From Nocardia wallacei (lineage in GTDB: Bacteria; Actinomycetota; Actinomycetes; Mycobacteriales; Mycobacteriaceae): a stretch of 64,000 bases of DNA. Below are positions 47,669 through 57,638 of this stretch, piece by piece. How positions within the stretch are numbered: the first letter of the stretch is position 1; each line of letters begins with the position of its first letter. Under the pieces are notes generated by a model, which did not search any database, was not told where the DNA came from, and worked only from the letters and a program-made list of their open reading frames with translations. The stretch lies in assembly GCF_014466955.1 (NCBI RefSeq), contig NZ_AP023396.1, positions 5,084,001 through 5,148,000 on the forward strand, written 5' to 3'. A program made the translations under genes and the position numbers.

Positions 47669-47702
47669 TGCGGGTCGGCGCTCCCCCAGGCGCCGACCCG
47701 CA
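47669..47702. terminator. strong stem-loop between the van operon and engA
   Basis: TGCGGGTCGGCGC (47669-47681) and its exact complement (47690-47702) form a 13-bp stem with an 8-base loop between two convergent operons. There is no T-run. The rest of the 222-base gap shows only an imperfect AGGTA/TACCT repeat near 47610. Confidence 0.7.
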
Positions 47703-47719
47703 TCGAATCGCGTTAGGGC

Positions 47720-49141
47720 TCAGCGCTTGCGGCGGTCGCGCTTCTCGCGGACCCGGATGGAGATGCGTACCGGGGAGCCGTCGAAACCGAATTCCTCGCG
47801 GAGGCGGCGTTCCAGGAAGCGGCGGTAGCCCGCCTCCAGGAAGCCGGTGGTGAACAGGACGAAGGTGGGTGGGCGCGTCGTTGCCTGGGTGGCGAACAGG
47901 ACGCGGGGAAGGCGGCCGCCGCGCATGGGGGGCGGGGTGGCCGCTACCACTTCCTTGAGCCACGTGTTCAGGCGGCCGGTGGGGATGCGCTTGTCCCATG
48001 ACTCCAGCGCGGTTTCCATTGCGGGGACCAGCTTTTGGACCGCGCGGCCGGTGTGGGCCGAGATGTTGACCCGCTGGGCCCACGGCACCTGGACCATCTC
48101 GCGGTCCACCTCGCGCTCGAGCTGGTAGCGGCGGTCCTCGTCGACCAGATCCCACTTGTTGTAGGCGATCACCAGTGCCCGCCCGGCGTCGGCGATCATG
48201 CTGATCACCCGCAGGTCCTGCTCGGTGATCGGCTGCGAGGCGTCGATCAGCATGACGGCGACCTCGGCCGCCTCGATGGCCGATTTGGTGCGCAGCGAGG
48301 CGTAGTACTCGGTGCCGCTGGCATTGACCACCTTGCGCCGCAAACCGGCGGTGTCGACGAAACGCCAAGGCTTGCCGCCCAATTCGACCAAGGAATCGAC
48401 CGGGTCGACGGTGGTCCCGGCCACGTCGTGCACCACCGAACGCTCGTCGCCCGCGAGCTTGTTCAACAGGCTGGACTTGCCGACGTTCGGCTTGCCCACC
48501 AGCGCGACCCGGCGCGGCCCCGCCACCACGACACCGTCCTCGCGCGGCGTCTCCGGCAGCACCCCGAGCAGGTCGTCGAGCAGGTCACCGGTGCCCCGGC
48601 CGTGTGCCGCGGACACCAGCCGCGGCTCGCCCAGGCCCAGCGACCAGAGCACCGCGGCCTCCGCCTCCAGCTTCGCGCCGTCCACCTTGTTGGCGACGAG
48701 GATGACCGGAGTCTTGGAGCGGCGCAACACCTTCGCCACCGCTTCGTCGGTCGCGGTGGCGCCCACGGTCGCGTCCACCACCAGCAGGATGGCGTCCGCG
48801 GTTCGCATCGCCAGCTCGGCCTGCCGCGCCACCGACTGCTGCAGCCCCTTGGCGTCGGGCTCCCAGCCGCCGGTGTCCTGCACCAGGAACCGCCGGCCTG
48901 CCCACGACGCCTCGTAGGAGATGCGATCGCGGGTCACACCCGGCACATCCTCCACCACGGCCTCGCGGCGGCCCAGAATCCGGTTCACCAGAGTCGATTT
49001 GCCGACGTTCGGACGGCCCACGACCGCCACCGTCGGCATCGGCAGCTGCTCCTGCGCCGCCACGTCACCGTCGAGATCGGCGATCTCCCAGTCGGTTTCG
49101 TCCGACCAGACGCCGTCGGTGGCGAAGGTCTCCTGCGTCAT
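47720..49141 (-). CDS. der: ribosome-assembly GTPase Der (EngA)
   Basis: Tandem-GTPase essential for 50S subunit assembly. The 473-residue protein has an acidic actinobacterial N-terminal extension of about 38 residues, then G domain 1 ([18 protein letters not shown]), G domain 2 ([17 protein letters not shown]) and a C-terminal KH-like domain ([28 protein letters not shown]). The ATG at 49141 overlaps the cmk stop. Longer in-frame upstream sequence is antisense-like and belongs to cmk in another frame. It is part of the conserved rluB-cmk-der operon. Confidence 0.97.
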   Translation of the reverse strand: MTQETFATDGVWSDETDWEIADLDGDVAAQEQLPMPTVAVVGRPNVGKSTLVNRILGRREAVVEDVPGVTRDRISYEASWAGRRFLVQDTGGWEPDAKGLQQSVARQAELAMRTADAILLVVDATVGATATDEAVAKVLRRSKTPVILVANKVDGAKLEAEAAVLWSLGLGEPRLVSAAHGRGTGDLLDDLLGVLPETPREDGVVVAGPRRVALVGKPNVGKSSLLNKLAGDERSVVHDVAGTTVDPVDSLVELGGKPWRFVDTAGLRRKVVNASGTEYYASLRTKSAIEAAEVAVMLIDASQPITEQDLRVISMIADAGRALVIAYNKWDLVDEDRRYQLEREVDREMVQVPWAQRVNISAHTGRAVQKLVPAMETALESWDKRIPTGRLNTWLKEVVAATPPPMRGGRLPRVLFATQATTRPPTFVLFTTGFLEAGYRRFLERRLREEFGFDGSPVRISIRVREKRDRRKR

Positions 49142-49860
49142 TGCCCGCCTCCCGCCGAAACTTGTTGTGCCACAACCTGATACAGCTCGTCGATGACCTG
49201 CTCGCGGGTGAGCTCGCTGGTGTCGACCAGCACCGCGTCGGCGGCCGGCCGCAGCGGCGAGACCGCACGGGTGGAATCCAGGTTGTCGCGGCGCTGCACG
49301 TCGGCCAGCACCGCCTCGTAGTCGTCGCCGCGGCCCTCGGCGATGTTCTGCTGATTGCGCCGGAACGCCCGGGCCTCCGCCGAGGCGGTCAGATAGATCT
49401 TGGCGTCGGCGTCGGGCAGCACGACCGTGCCGATGTCGCGCCCCTCCACGACGATGCGCCCGGCGGCCACGGCGATCTCCCGCTGCAACGCGACCAGCTG
49501 CTCGCGGACCTCGGGCACCGCCGAGACCGCGGAGACCGCCTTGGTCACCTCGTTGCCGCGGATCTCGATGGAGACGTCCTCGCCGTCCAGCTCGATCACC
49601 TCGTGTGCGGGATCGGTGCCGATGGTCAACGGCAGATCCTTCACGGCGGTCGCGATGGCCACCGCGTCGGACAGATCGACGTCGTTGCGTAGCACGCGCA
49701 GGGTCGCCACCCGGTACATCGCGCCGGTGTCGAGATAACGCGCACCCATCCGGGTGGCGAGTTTGCGCGACACGCTCGACTTCCCGGTACCCGACGGGCC
49801 GTCCATCGCGACGACCAGCGTCGCCCGGGACAGCTCGTCCGGAATCCGCGTACCGTCCAC
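49138..49860 (-). CDS. cmk: cytidylate kinase
   Basis: Phosphorylates CMP and dCMP with ATP. The 240-residue product has the P-loop [22 protein letters not shown] (substrate site), the [11 protein letters not shown] motif and RAFRR with [10 protein letters not shown] in the lid. I chose GTG 49860 because AGGAGGA lies seven bases before it; an in-frame GTG at 49890 lacks a ribosome site and would nearly abut the upstream stop. The stop overlaps the der start codon. Confidence 0.95.
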   Translation of the reverse strand: MDGTRIPDELSRATLVVAMDGPSGTGKSSVSRKLATRMGARYLDTGAMYRVATLRVLRNDVDLSDAVAIATAVKDLPLTIGTDPAHEVIELDGEDVSIEIRGNEVTKAVSAVSAVPEVREQLVALQREIAVAAGRIVVEGRDIGTVVLPDADAKIYLTASAEARAFRRNQQNIAEGRGDDYEAVLADVQRRDNLDSTRAVSPLRPAADAVLVDTSELTREQVIDELYQVVAQQVSAGGGQ

Positions 49861-49886
49861 GACGCTTCCTCCTGCTTGCACACCGT

Positions 49887-51758
49887 TCACAACGCCACCG
49901 CCTCGTAGAGCTTCCCGATTTCGTCACGGCCGAGCACCCGCAGCGTGCCGGGCCGCTGGTCGCCGAGCGCGACCGGGCCGATGTTGGTCCGCACCAGCGC
50001 GATCACCGGATGACCGACCGCGTCGAGCAACCGGCGCACGATGTGTTTGCGGCCCTCGTGCAGCACCACCTTGACCAGCGACTTGCCCTCGCCGACCTCC
50101 AGCACCTGGAATTTGTCGACGCGCGCCGGGCCGTCGTCGAGTTCGACGCCGTCGCGCAGTTGTCTGCCGATGCCGCGCTGGACCTCGCCCTGCACGGTCG
50201 CCAGGTAGGTCTTGCTGACCTCGAACGAGGGATGCATCAGCCGGTGAGCCAGGTCGCCGTCGTTGGTGAGCAGGAGCAAACCCTCGGTCTCGGCGTCGAG
50301 GCGGCCGACATGAAACAGGCGCTGCCCGGCCATCACCCGCTCGGCGACGATATCGCCCACGCAGGGGCGGCCGAGTTCGTCGGACATGGTCGACTGGTAG
50401 CCCTTCGGCTTGTTCAGGGCGAGGTACACTTGTTCGTCGCGGACCACGATGCGTACGCCGTCGACGCGGACCACCGCGGTATTCGGGTCGATGCGCAAGC
50501 CCTGTTCACGGACGATCGCGCCGTCGACCTCCACACGGCCCTGCTCGATCAGCTCCTCGGCGGCGCGGCGGGAGGCCACGCCGGCCTTGGCGAGCACCTT
50601 CTGCAGTCGCTCGCCCTCGCCCCAGGGCAGCTTCTTCGGCCCGGTCTCCTCCGGCTCGACATGCTGGTGCCGCGCGGGCTTGGCGAAGCTGAGCACAGTC
50701 GGCTGTTTGCGCTGCGGTTTCGGCTTGCGGCTCGGCGCCGGTTTGGGCGTCAGCGGCCGACCACCGCCGATGCTGGGTTTGCCTGCCAGCGAACGGCTTT
50801 CGCCCCGGCCGCTCTGCCCGGGACGCCCCCGTCCGGCCCCATAACCACCACGCTCATCCCCTCCACCACGGAATCCGGACCGCTCGCCCCCACCCCGCGC
50901 CCCGGAGTAACCCCCACGCTCTTGCGAGTAGCCGCCCCCCTGCGAACTACCGCCCCGGTCCTGCGAATAACCGCGACCTTGCGAACTGCTGCCACGGTCG
51001 TTCGAGTAGCCACGGCCTTGTGAGCTACTGCCACGATCCTGCGAAAAACCACGGCCCTGCGAGCTGCCACCACGATCCTGCGAAAAACCGCGACCCTGCG
51101 AGCTGCCACCACGATCCTGCGGATAATTGCGACCCTGCGAGCTGCCACCACGGTCGCCCGAATAACCACGGCCCTGCGGGCTCCCACCACGGCCCTGCGG
51201 GGCACTACCACGGTCGCCCGAATAACCGCCGCCCTGCGAGCTCCCACCGCGATCCTGCGAATAGCCGCGGCTTTGCGAGGTGCCGCGATCCTGCGAATAG
51301 CCGCCTCGCCATTGGGAATTGGTGCCACCGGAGGCCTCCCCGCGGCCACGCGAGAAGTCGTTGCGGCCGGATCGATCCGAACCGGACCGGCCACCGAAAT
51401 CACGGCGATCGTCCTGGGCCGCGCCGTAGCCTCGGCCTGGCCGATCCGAGCCGCCGCGCCCGGAGTAACCGCCGGATCGGTCGCCGCGGCTCGCGTAGCC
51501 GCCGCTGTCACCTCGGCCGGAATAGCCACCGCGCTTGTCCCCACCACGACCCGCGTCTCCCCCGCGCCCGGAGTAACCGCCGCCGGTGTTTCCACCGCGG
51601 CCGGAGTAGCCACTTCCGTTGCCATCGCGGCGGCCGTAGTTTCCGCCGGAGTCGCCGCGTGCGCCTTGGGGGCCGCGTCCGCGGGATGAGCCACGGGGTG
51701 GCTCGTCACTACGTTTTCTGGGATCCGGTGTGCCATCTCGGCGAGCGGGTGTATTCAC
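49887..51758 (-). CDS. rluB: RluB-type 23S rRNA pseudouridine synthase with an RGG-like repeat N-terminus
   Basis: The C-terminal 260 residues are a standard RsuA/RluB pseudouridine synthase: an S4 RNA-binding domain ([26 protein letters not shown]) and the catalytic Asp in [10 protein letters not shown]. The N-terminal 310 residues are low complexity, with Gly, Arg, Ser, Gln, Tyr and Asp arranged as repeats of about 13 residues based on [13 protein letters not shown]. Such RGG/YG-rich segments bind RNA or form condensates in other proteins. The start is a GTG at 51758 with AGGACA upstream. It is followed by cmk and preceded by scpB, as in mycobacteria. Confidence 0.92.
   Translation of the reverse strand: MNTPARRDGTPDPRKRSDEPPRGSSRGRGPQGARGDSGGNYGRRDGNGSGYSGRGGNTGGGYSGRGGDAGRGGDKRGGYSGRGDSGGYASRGDRSGGYSGRGGSDRPGRGYGAAQDDRRDFGGRSGSDRSGRNDFSRGRGEASGGTNSQWRGGYSQDRGTSQSRGYSQDRGGSSQGGGYSGDRGSAPQGRGGSPQGRGYSGDRGGSSQGRNYPQDRGGSSQGRGFSQDRGGSSQGRGFSQDRGSSSQGRGYSNDRGSSSQGRGYSQDRGGSSQGGGYSQERGGYSGARGGGERSGFRGGGDERGGYGAGRGRPGQSGRGESRSLAGKPSIGGGRPLTPKPAPSRKPKPQRKQPTVLSFAKPARHQHVEPEETGPKKLPWGEGERLQKVLAKAGVASRRAAEELIEQGRVEVDGAIVREQGLRIDPNTAVVRVDGVRIVVRDEQVYLALNKPKGYQSTMSDELGRPCVGDIVAERVMAGQRLFHVGRLDAETEGLLLLTNDGDLAHRLMHPSFEVSKTYLATVQGEVQRGIGRQLRDGVELDDGPARVDKFQVLEVGEGKSLVKVVLHEGRKHIVRRLLDAVGHPVIALVRTNIGPVALGDQRPGTLRVLGRDEIGKLYEAVAL
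50900..51320 (-). repeat. 39-base coding tandem repeats in rluB
   Basis: About nine imperfect copies of a 39-base unit encode the [13 protein letters not shown] repeats; the + strand shows recurring blocks such as CGAGCTGCCACCACGATCCTG. Copy number may vary between strains. Confidence 0.75.
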
Positions 51759-51767
51759 GTTGTCCTG

Positions 51768-52838
51768 TCAATCCTCTGAGCCGAGGTCGATATCGGCCTC
51801 GGCGGGTTTCCTCAGCTTGGCGTACCGCGGGTCGGTGTCCAGGCTCTCGTTGATCTCGTCGATCAGGTCGACGCCCGGCAGCAGGGGCGCCAGCGACGGC
51901 AGTTCCGCCAGCGACGCGAGCCCGATGCGTTCCAGGAACAGCTCGGTCGTGACGTACAGGGTGCCGTTGGTCTCCGGATCGGTCCCGGCCTCGGCGATGA
52001 GGCCGCGTGCCACCAGGGTCCGGATCACGCCGTCGACGTTCACTCCACGCACGGCGCTGACCCGTGCTCGCGTAACCGGTTGACGATAGGCGATGACCGC
52101 CAGCGTCTCCAAGGCGGCCCTGGTGAGCTTGGACCGCGCCCCGTCCAGCAGCATCCGCTCGACGTACGGCGCGAAGTCGGTTCGAGTGTAGTAGCGCCAC
52201 CCGTCGCCCACGAATCGCAGGTCCATACCGCTGCGCCGCGCCGTCAACTCCGCCGACATCTCCCGCAACGCCCGCTCCACCCGCTGCTCACTGTCGTCCA
52301 GCGCCGAAGCCAGCAACTCCACCGGCGCGGGCGCGTCCACGATCAGCAACATCGCCTCCAGCGCCGACCGAAACTCCTCGTCATCGAGGACCTCCGGCGC
52401 CTCACCCGCAGTGTCGTCACTCACATCGACACGAGCGTCGAACCCACCGTCAGCCACCTCGCCCCTGCCATCACCATGCGCCTGCCCACCACCGAACGGC
52501 TCGGTGCCGACAGCCGTCCCGAGATCAGCCGCCCTGACATCGGCGGATCGCGTGTCGGCACCGCGTTCACCGGCAGCAGTGGTCTCCGATGTGACAGCGG
52601 TGTCGGTGGTGTCGGCCGTATCGCTCGCGGCACGCACGAGTTCCGCCGCGATCTCCGCTGCGGTTTGCCGCATCGGCGCCGAGCGTCCGGATGAGGCGGA
52701 GCGTTCGGATGAGGCCGAGCGTTCGGATGAGGCGAAGGAGTCGGTCCGGACGCCCGTTGCGGCGACACCGCCCGCGCCGGGATCTGGAGTTGCTGCTTCC
52801 GTGCCGGCGGGGTTCGTAGCCGCGCTGTCGTTCGTCAC
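51768..52838 (-). CDS. scpB: segregation and condensation protein B
   Basis: Partner of ScpA and Smc in chromosome condensation. The 356-residue product is longer than the usual 190-250: the first 150 residues are an acidic, Ser/Thr/Ala-rich disordered extension, including three copies of a SERSAS-like hexamer, and the conserved winged-helix pair starts near LDDEEFRSALEAMLLIVDAP. Family landmarks are ALETLAVIAYRQPVTRARVSAVRGVNVDGVIRTL and GLASLAELPSLAPLLP. The GTG start overlaps the scpA stop. Confidence 0.93.
   Translation of the reverse strand: MTNDSAATNPAGTEAATPDPGAGGVAATGVRTDSFASSERSASSERSASSGRSAPMRQTAAEIAAELVRAASDTADTTDTAVTSETTAAGERGADTRSADVRAADLGTAVGTEPFGGGQAHGDGRGEVADGGFDARVDVSDDTAGEAPEVLDDEEFRSALEAMLLIVDAPAPVELLASALDDSEQRVERALREMSAELTARRSGMDLRFVGDGWRYYTRTDFAPYVERMLLDGARSKLTRAALETLAVIAYRQPVTRARVSAVRGVNVDGVIRTLVARGLIAEAGTDPETNGTLYVTTELFLERIGLASLAELPSLAPLLPGVDLIDEINESLDTDPRYAKLRKPAEADIDLGSED
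52680..52738. repeat. 18-base tandem repeat in the scpB extension
   Basis: Three consecutive copies of a GAGCGTTCGGATGAGGC-type unit (first copy GAGCGTCC) on the + strand encode repeated SER/SSGR residues in the disordered ScpB N-terminus. Confidence 0.7.
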
Positions 52839-53725
52839 CCGTAGTCCTCGTCGATTGTCAGCGGTTGGGCGGGCTGGTCCTCCGGTTCACCGACCCAGCT
52901 GATCGCCAGTGGACCGAGGGGGTCGGGCTGGTCGAATTCGATCGTCTTGCCTCGGTAGAGCTCCAGCAGGGCCAGGAAGCGGGCGACGATCTGGATCGGT
53001 ACGTCGCAGTCGGCACACAGTTCCGGGAACGTGGTCCAGCCGCCCGCTCCGCGGTTCTTCAGCATCTCCAGCACCAGCGCGGCCTGCTCGGCGACCGAGA
53101 TGGCGTGGGCGTGCAGATGGTCCAGCCCCACCTTCGGCGTCGGCCGCGGCCGGAACGCCGCCGCGGCGACCTCGGCGAAACCGGCGGCGTCGACCCCCAG
53201 GGTAACCTCCGGCAGCAGGTCGAGGAATCGCTCCTCCAGCGACACCGCCCGCGGATACCGCCGCAGCGCCGCCTGTTCCAGCTCCCCCAGCAGTTCGGCG
53301 ACCTGCTTGAACGCCCGGTATTGCAGCAGCCGCGCGAACAGCAGGTCGCGAGCCTCCAGCAGTTCCAGATCGTCCTCGTCGGTCACCTCACCGGCGGGCA
53401 GCAGCCGCGCGGCCTTCAGATCCAGCAGCGTGGCGGCCACCACCAGGAACTCGGTGGTCTGGTCGAGGATCTTGTCCGCACGCAGCGTCGGATCGGCATC
53501 CAGGCTCGCCGTCAGCATCTTGGTGTAGGCGATGAATTCATCGGTGACCTGATGCAACGCCACCTCGGTGACGTCGAGCCGACGCTGACTGATCAATTGC
53601 AGCAGCAGGTCGAACGGACCCTCGAAGTTGCTCAGCCGCAGATGAAATCCGGCCGATCTGTCCGGATCGTCCGGCGCGGCGGGGGCGGGCAAGTCCTGAA
53701 CTGCTGACCGGATGGTCTCCGTCAC
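52835..53725 (-). CDS. scpA: segregation and condensation protein A
   Basis: Kleisin subunit linking Smc heads. The 296-residue product contains FEGPFDLLLQLISQRRLDVTEVAL (conserved N-terminal kleisin segment), EFLVVAATLLDLKAARLLP and the C-terminal winged helix VARFLALLELYRGKTIEFDQ. GTG start overlapping the parA stop; its own stop overlaps scpB, so parA-scpA-scpB are translationally coupled. Confidence 0.95.
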   Translation of the reverse strand: MTETIRSAVQDLPAPAAPDDPDRSAGFHLRLSNFEGPFDLLLQLISQRRLDVTEVALHQVTDEFIAYTKMLTASLDADPTLRADKILDQTTEFLVVAATLLDLKAARLLPAGEVTDEDDLELLEARDLLFARLLQYRAFKQVAELLGELEQAALRRYPRAVSLEERFLDLLPEVTLGVDAAGFAEVAAAAFRPRPTPKVGLDHLHAHAISVAEQAALVLEMLKNRGAGGWTTFPELCADCDVPIQIVARFLALLELYRGKTIEFDQPDPLGPLAISWVGEPEDQPAQPLTIDEDYG

Positions 53726-54693
53726 CGGCCCGACCGGTGGATGACTTCCCGTGCCATCGCCCGATACGCTTCCGCGCCAGCCGATTTCGGCGCCCAGGTG
53801 GTGATGGGCTCACCGGCCACGCTGGCATCCGGGAAGCGCACCGTCCGGTTGATCACGGTGTCGTACACCAGCTCGCCGAACACCTCGACCACCCGTGACA
53901 TCACCTGCCGCGAATGCAGCAATCGAGCATCGAACATGGTGACCACGATGCCGGACAGGCTCAGGCGCGGGTTCAACCGGTCCCGCACTTTCTCCACGGT
54001 GTCGGTGAGCAGCGCGAGTCCGCGCAGCGAGAAGTATTCGCACTCCATCGGAATGATCACGCCGTCGGCGCAGGCCAGCGCGTTGACGGTGAGCAGCCCG
54101 AGCGACGGCTGGCAGTCGATGAGGATGTAGTCGTAGCTGCCCCGCAACGGAGCCAACGCGCGGCCCAGCGTCTGCTCCCGGCCGACCTCGTTGACCAGCT
54201 GGATCTCCGCGGCCGACAGATCGATGTTGCTGGGTAGCAGGTCCATGTTGTCGACCTTGGTCTTCATCAGCACGTCGTCCGCGCTCGCGCGGCCACCGAC
54301 CAGCAGATTGTGCACGGTGAGGTCCAGATCGTGATGCGCGACGCCGAGGCCCGCCGATAACGCCCCCTGCGGATCCAGATCGACCAGCAGCACCCGGCGC
54401 CCGTATTCGGCCAGCGCGGCACCGAGATTGATGGTGGAGGTGGTCTTGCCGACCCCGCCCTTCTGATTGCACATGGCGACGATCAGCGCGTCGCCGTCCC
54501 CGGTCACGGGCGGGGGTTCCGGAATTTCGCGCAGGGGGCGACCGGTCGGGCCGAGTTCCGTGCCGTCCGCCACGATGTCCTTCGCCTCCCACAAGGTCTG
54601 GGCCGCCTGCTCGATGCGCGAGCCTGGCCGGGTCTGTGAAAGCGGTTCTGCCGCAGCTCTGATCGGCGGTTCGGCCGCGTCGGCTGTCGTCAT
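53722..54693 (-). CDS. ParA-family chromosome partitioning ATPase
   Basis: The 323-residue product has the deviant Walker A KGGVGKTT with the signature Lys, LVDLDPQGALSAGLG (Walker A' Asp), IDCQPSLGLLTVNAL (Walker B) and CEYFSLRGLALL. It is the ParA/Soj paralogue next to scpAB rather than the one near oriC, and no parB follows. ATG 54693 follows AAGGAG at eight bases; an in-frame start 30 bases upstream lacks a site. Mycobacterial homologues lie at the same place (Rv1708). The 238-base gap upstream (54694-54931) holds nothing I can call. Confidence 0.93.
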   Translation of the reverse strand: MTTADAAEPPIRAAAEPLSQTRPGSRIEQAAQTLWEAKDIVADGTELGPTGRPLREIPEPPPVTGDGDALIVAMCNQKGGVGKTTSTINLGAALAEYGRRVLLVDLDPQGALSAGLGVAHHDLDLTVHNLLVGGRASADDVLMKTKVDNMDLLPSNIDLSAAEIQLVNEVGREQTLGRALAPLRGSYDYILIDCQPSLGLLTVNALACADGVIIPMECEYFSLRGLALLTDTVEKVRDRLNPRLSLSGIVVTMFDARLLHSRQVMSRVVEVFGELVYDTVINRTVRFPDASVAGEPITTWAPKSAGAEAYRAMAREVIHRSGR

Positions 54694-54931
54694 ATCCGCT
54701 GCTCCTTCAGTTTTCCTGCCCAAATGCCCCGCCGAGCGCCGCGGGAAGTGTTCCCACCCGACGTCACCCAGGGTCGCATCCAGACCCCATAGACGCTACC
54801 GCTTGCGAGCGCAAGACCTATGCTCGGACACGCTCTGTGAACATGCCCGCAGCACGGTCCGGCATCGAGTGTGAACATGAATACCGCATCGGAGTCAACA
54901 CTAATCGTGGCCGCGACCGGCACCGGCGAGA

Positions 54932-56410
54932 TCAGTCGGCAATCTCGTGCGGCGGCACGATCCAGTCGGGAATGTCCGCATCGGTGTCGGCCGTGTCGGA
55001 GACGGCGCGCCTGGGAAAACCTTGCGGTGCGGCGGGACCGGGCTTGGCGACCGCGCCGTCGGTGAGCAGGTCCCAGCGAAAGCGCACATCGCGCACGGCG
55101 ACGGTGGCGAGGTTGCGGGTGAACTCGGTGAGGTCCTCGGCCTCGCGGCGGGAGGTGGCGACCAGCCCGAACCCTGTGTCGGCAGCGTTCTCCGCGGCCC
55201 GGGCGGTGGTCAGGTTCTCCTGCTCGGCAGCGTTCTTCGCGGCCCGGGCGGTGACCAAATTCTCCTGCACCGCCAGCGCCAGCATCGGGTTGTCGGCCAG
55301 TTCGACGAACAGGTCCGCGCTGTCCGCGGCGGCCATGGTGGCCTGGTCGAACCGCACCCGGTTGCGCAGGTTCAGGAACCAGAAGTCCGCCTGCGGCAGT
55401 CCCGGCGGCATCCGGCCGCCGATGGTCGAGGCGAACAGCGGAATGTCGGAGTCGTCGAAGGTCCACTCGTACAGGTGCTCGCGCACACCCTCGACGGCGA
55501 GCCGCCGGTAGGGCGCGACGACATCGGTGTGCGCCGGGTAGTCGACGCGGATCTCCTTGGCGAATCGAGCGCTCGCCCGGACGGATTCGATGACCTCCAG
55601 CACCGCCGCCCGGTGTCCGGAGACGGCGACGATATGGGGCGAGTTCACTACCGACAGTTTCAGCCAGCCGATGTTGCGGGCGATGATCGACTCACATTCG
55701 GCGACGTCCACTCCGAGCACCGCCATGGTGTAGCCCCGCGGCGCGTGCTCGGCGATGAGATCGGCGCGCACCTTCGTCGCCACCAGCGCGTCGCGCACGG
55801 TGGACATGCCGCACACCACCGCCGCCGCCAGCTCACCCTGGCTGTGCCCGATGGTCGCCACCGGGGTGACGCCGGCGGCCAGCCACATCGCGGCCAAGCC
55901 GAGGGTGTGCATGAACAGCGCCGGCTGCAGCACGCCGATGTCGTCGGTGTACTGGTCGTCCTCGACGAGCAGATAGTGCAGCGGTTCGGGCGCTCCGAGT
56001 TCGTCACCGAGGATGACCGCGCACTCGTCGACCCGGGCACGATAGGCCGCCGAGCGGTCGTAGTAGATCCGTCCCATGCCCGGCCGCTGACTGCCCTGCC
56101 CGGGAAAGACGAATGCGGTGCGCTGTGTGGTGGCCGGTCGCTCGCCGCGCACCACCGCCGGATCGGATTCCCCCGACACGACGGCGTCCAGGGCGCGGCG
56201 CAGCTCATCGCGGTCGGAGACCATGGCGAGCGCGCGGTGCGGCCGGACCGTTCGGGTCCGCAGCAACGCGGCGGAAATCTGATCGGCGCCCGCATCGGGG
56301 TGTTCGTCGAGATAGGCGCGCACCGCGACCGCTTCACGCGTCAGCAGGTCGGAATTCTCGGCGGAGAGTACGACGGGAATCCGCCCGTCCGGCAGCCTGT
56401 AGCTGGAAAT
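54932..56410 (-). CDS. stand-alone polyketide-type acyltransferase
   Basis: About 492 residues with a single PKS-type AT domain: the [14 protein letters not shown] lead, the nucleophile in GHSQGELAAA (S190), VVNSPHIVAVSG, and YPAH where extender-selective ATs have HAFH or YASH. No KS, KR or ACP is attached. The conserved lead-in of AT proteins (LPDGRIPVVLSAENSDLL) lies in frame upstream of the first GTG (56323) with no ATG, GTG or TTG before the preceding stop. A strong AGGAGG sits seven bases before ATT 56410, so I propose that ATT is the start codon. Function unknown: it could serve the three-module PKS or a siderophore line elsewhere. It sits between parA and xerD. Confidence 0.75.
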   Translation of the reverse strand: MSSYRLPDGRIPVVLSAENSDLLTREAVAVRAYLDEHPDAGADQISAALLRTRTVRPHRALAMVSDRDELRRALDAVVSGESDPAVVRGERPATTQRTAFVFPGQGSQRPGMGRIYYDRSAAYRARVDECAVILGDELGAPEPLHYLLVEDDQYTDDIGVLQPALFMHTLGLAAMWLAAGVTPVATIGHSQGELAAAVVCGMSTVRDALVATKVRADLIAEHAPRGYTMAVLGVDVAECESIIARNIGWLKLSVVNSPHIVAVSGHRAAVLEVIESVRASARFAKEIRVDYPAHTDVVAPYRRLAVEGVREHLYEWTFDDSDIPLFASTIGGRMPPGLPQADFWFLNLRNRVRFDQATMAAADSADLFVELADNPMLALAVQENLVTARAAKNAAEQENLTTARAAENAADTGFGLVATSRREAEDLTEFTRNLATVAVRDVRFRWDLLTDGAVAKPGPAAPQGFPRRAVSDTADTDADIPDWIVPPHEIAD

Positions 56411-56476
56411 GATTCTGCCTCCTGATCCGCCGCACAGCTAACCCGAGGAAACAATATGCCACAGGCCGGGAACGGG

Positions 56477-57403
56477 TCACCTCGCGCGCGGATGCGCGGT
56501 CGCCCACACCTCGTGCAGCGTGTTGACGGTCACCAACGTGTAGATCTGGGTGGTCGTCACCGAGGCGTGGCCCAGCAGCTCCTGCACGACCCGGACATCG
56601 GCGCCGCCGTCGAGCAGATGCGTCGCGAACGAATGGCGCAGCGTGTGCGGCGAGACCGTGGCGCCGATTCCCGCGCGCTCCGCCGCGTCCTGCAGCACCT
56701 GCCAGGCGCTCTGCCGCGACAGCCGGCCGCCGCGGACATTGCAGAACAGTGCCGGATTTCCCTTGCCGCGCAAGGCCAATGCGGGCCGGCCGCGGACGAG
56801 ATAGGCGTCCAGGGCCGCGAGCGCCGGACGACCGATCGGTACCATGCGCTGCTTGCCGCCCTTGCCGTGCAGCACGACCGCGCGGTCCGCGGTGTCGATG
56901 TCGTCGATGTCGAGCCCGACGACCTCGGAGATGCGGGCGCCGGTCGAGTACAGCAGCTCGAGCAGGGCGCGATCGCGTAGTCCCCGCGGCCCCCCGTCGG
57001 CCGGTCCGGTACCGCCCGCTGCCTCCAGCAGCCGCGAAACCTGGTCGTACGGAAGGGCTTTCGGCAATCGGCGGGCCGGGGTCGGCGGTTTGACCGCGTG
57101 CGCGACATCGCCCGCGGTGATGCCCTCGGCGGCGGCGAACCGGTGCAGCCCGCGCACCGCGACCAGGCCCCGGGCGGCGGAACTGGCCGCCAGCGGCGGG
57201 TAACCGTCGCCCCCGGCGCGCAATGCGACCACGAAGTCGGCGATATCGCTCTCGGTGACCCGGTCCAGCCCGTCGATCCCGCGCCGGGACAGGAATTCCC
57301 GGTATCGCTCGAGGTCGCGCCGGTAGGCGCTGGAGGTGTTGCGCGCCGCGCCGCGCTCGACCGTCAGATGGTCGAGGTACGCCTGGATCTGCCGCTGCAA
57401 CAC
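56477..57403 (-). CDS. xerD: tyrosine recombinase XerD
   Basis: Resolves chromosome dimers at dif together with XerC. The 308-residue product has the N-terminal SAM-like core-binding domain ([19 protein letters not shown]) and the catalytic domain with Arg in [23 protein letters not shown] (His and Arg), [12 protein letters not shown] (His and the Tyr nucleophile) and a catalytic-Lys strand [18 protein letters not shown] 57403 is chosen because GGGAG precedes it and the family starts there; the longer frame is Arg/Gly noise. Confidence 0.93.
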   Translation of the reverse strand: MLQRQIQAYLDHLTVERGAARNTSSAYRRDLERYREFLSRRGIDGLDRVTESDIADFVVALRAGGDGYPPLAASSAARGLVAVRGLHRFAAAEGITAGDVAHAVKPPTPARRLPKALPYDQVSRLLEAAGGTGPADGGPRGLRDRALLELLYSTGARISEVVGLDIDDIDTADRAVVLHGKGGKQRMVPIGRPALAALDAYLVRGRPALALRGKGNPALFCNVRGGRLSRQSAWQVLQDAAERAGIGATVSPHTLRHSFATHLLDGGADVRVVQELLGHASVTTTQIYTLVTVNTLHEVWATAHPRAR

Positions 57404-57600
57404 CCGTCGCTCCCTACTGCCGCGTCCCGCGCGACCGTATCCCACCCGCGCGGCCGAATCCCGCCCGCGGGCACCGCCCGCCGGGGCACGATCCGGTGCG
57501 GCGGGACAGTCACGGATCACATCATGGCAGCAGCACCCGGCGTCACACCGGACCGGACACGCGCCCGCGGGCGACGGACGGACAACTCGCCCGTCTGTGC

Positions 57601-57638
57601 CCCGCTACAACGCCGCCCCGCTACAGGGCCCCGCTACA
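57601..57638. repeat. three short direct repeats
   Basis: CCCGCTACA occurs at 57601-57609, 57617-57625 and 57630-57638 in the 230-base gap between xerD and the MazF-like gene; the last copy runs into that gene's stop codon. The rest of the gap shows nothing identifiable. Confidence 0.5.

Noticed and set aside
49142..49927. An apparent long fusion upstream of engA in the same frame
   Set aside because: That stretch is the cmk gene read in another frame; cmk has all its motifs and a good ribosome site.
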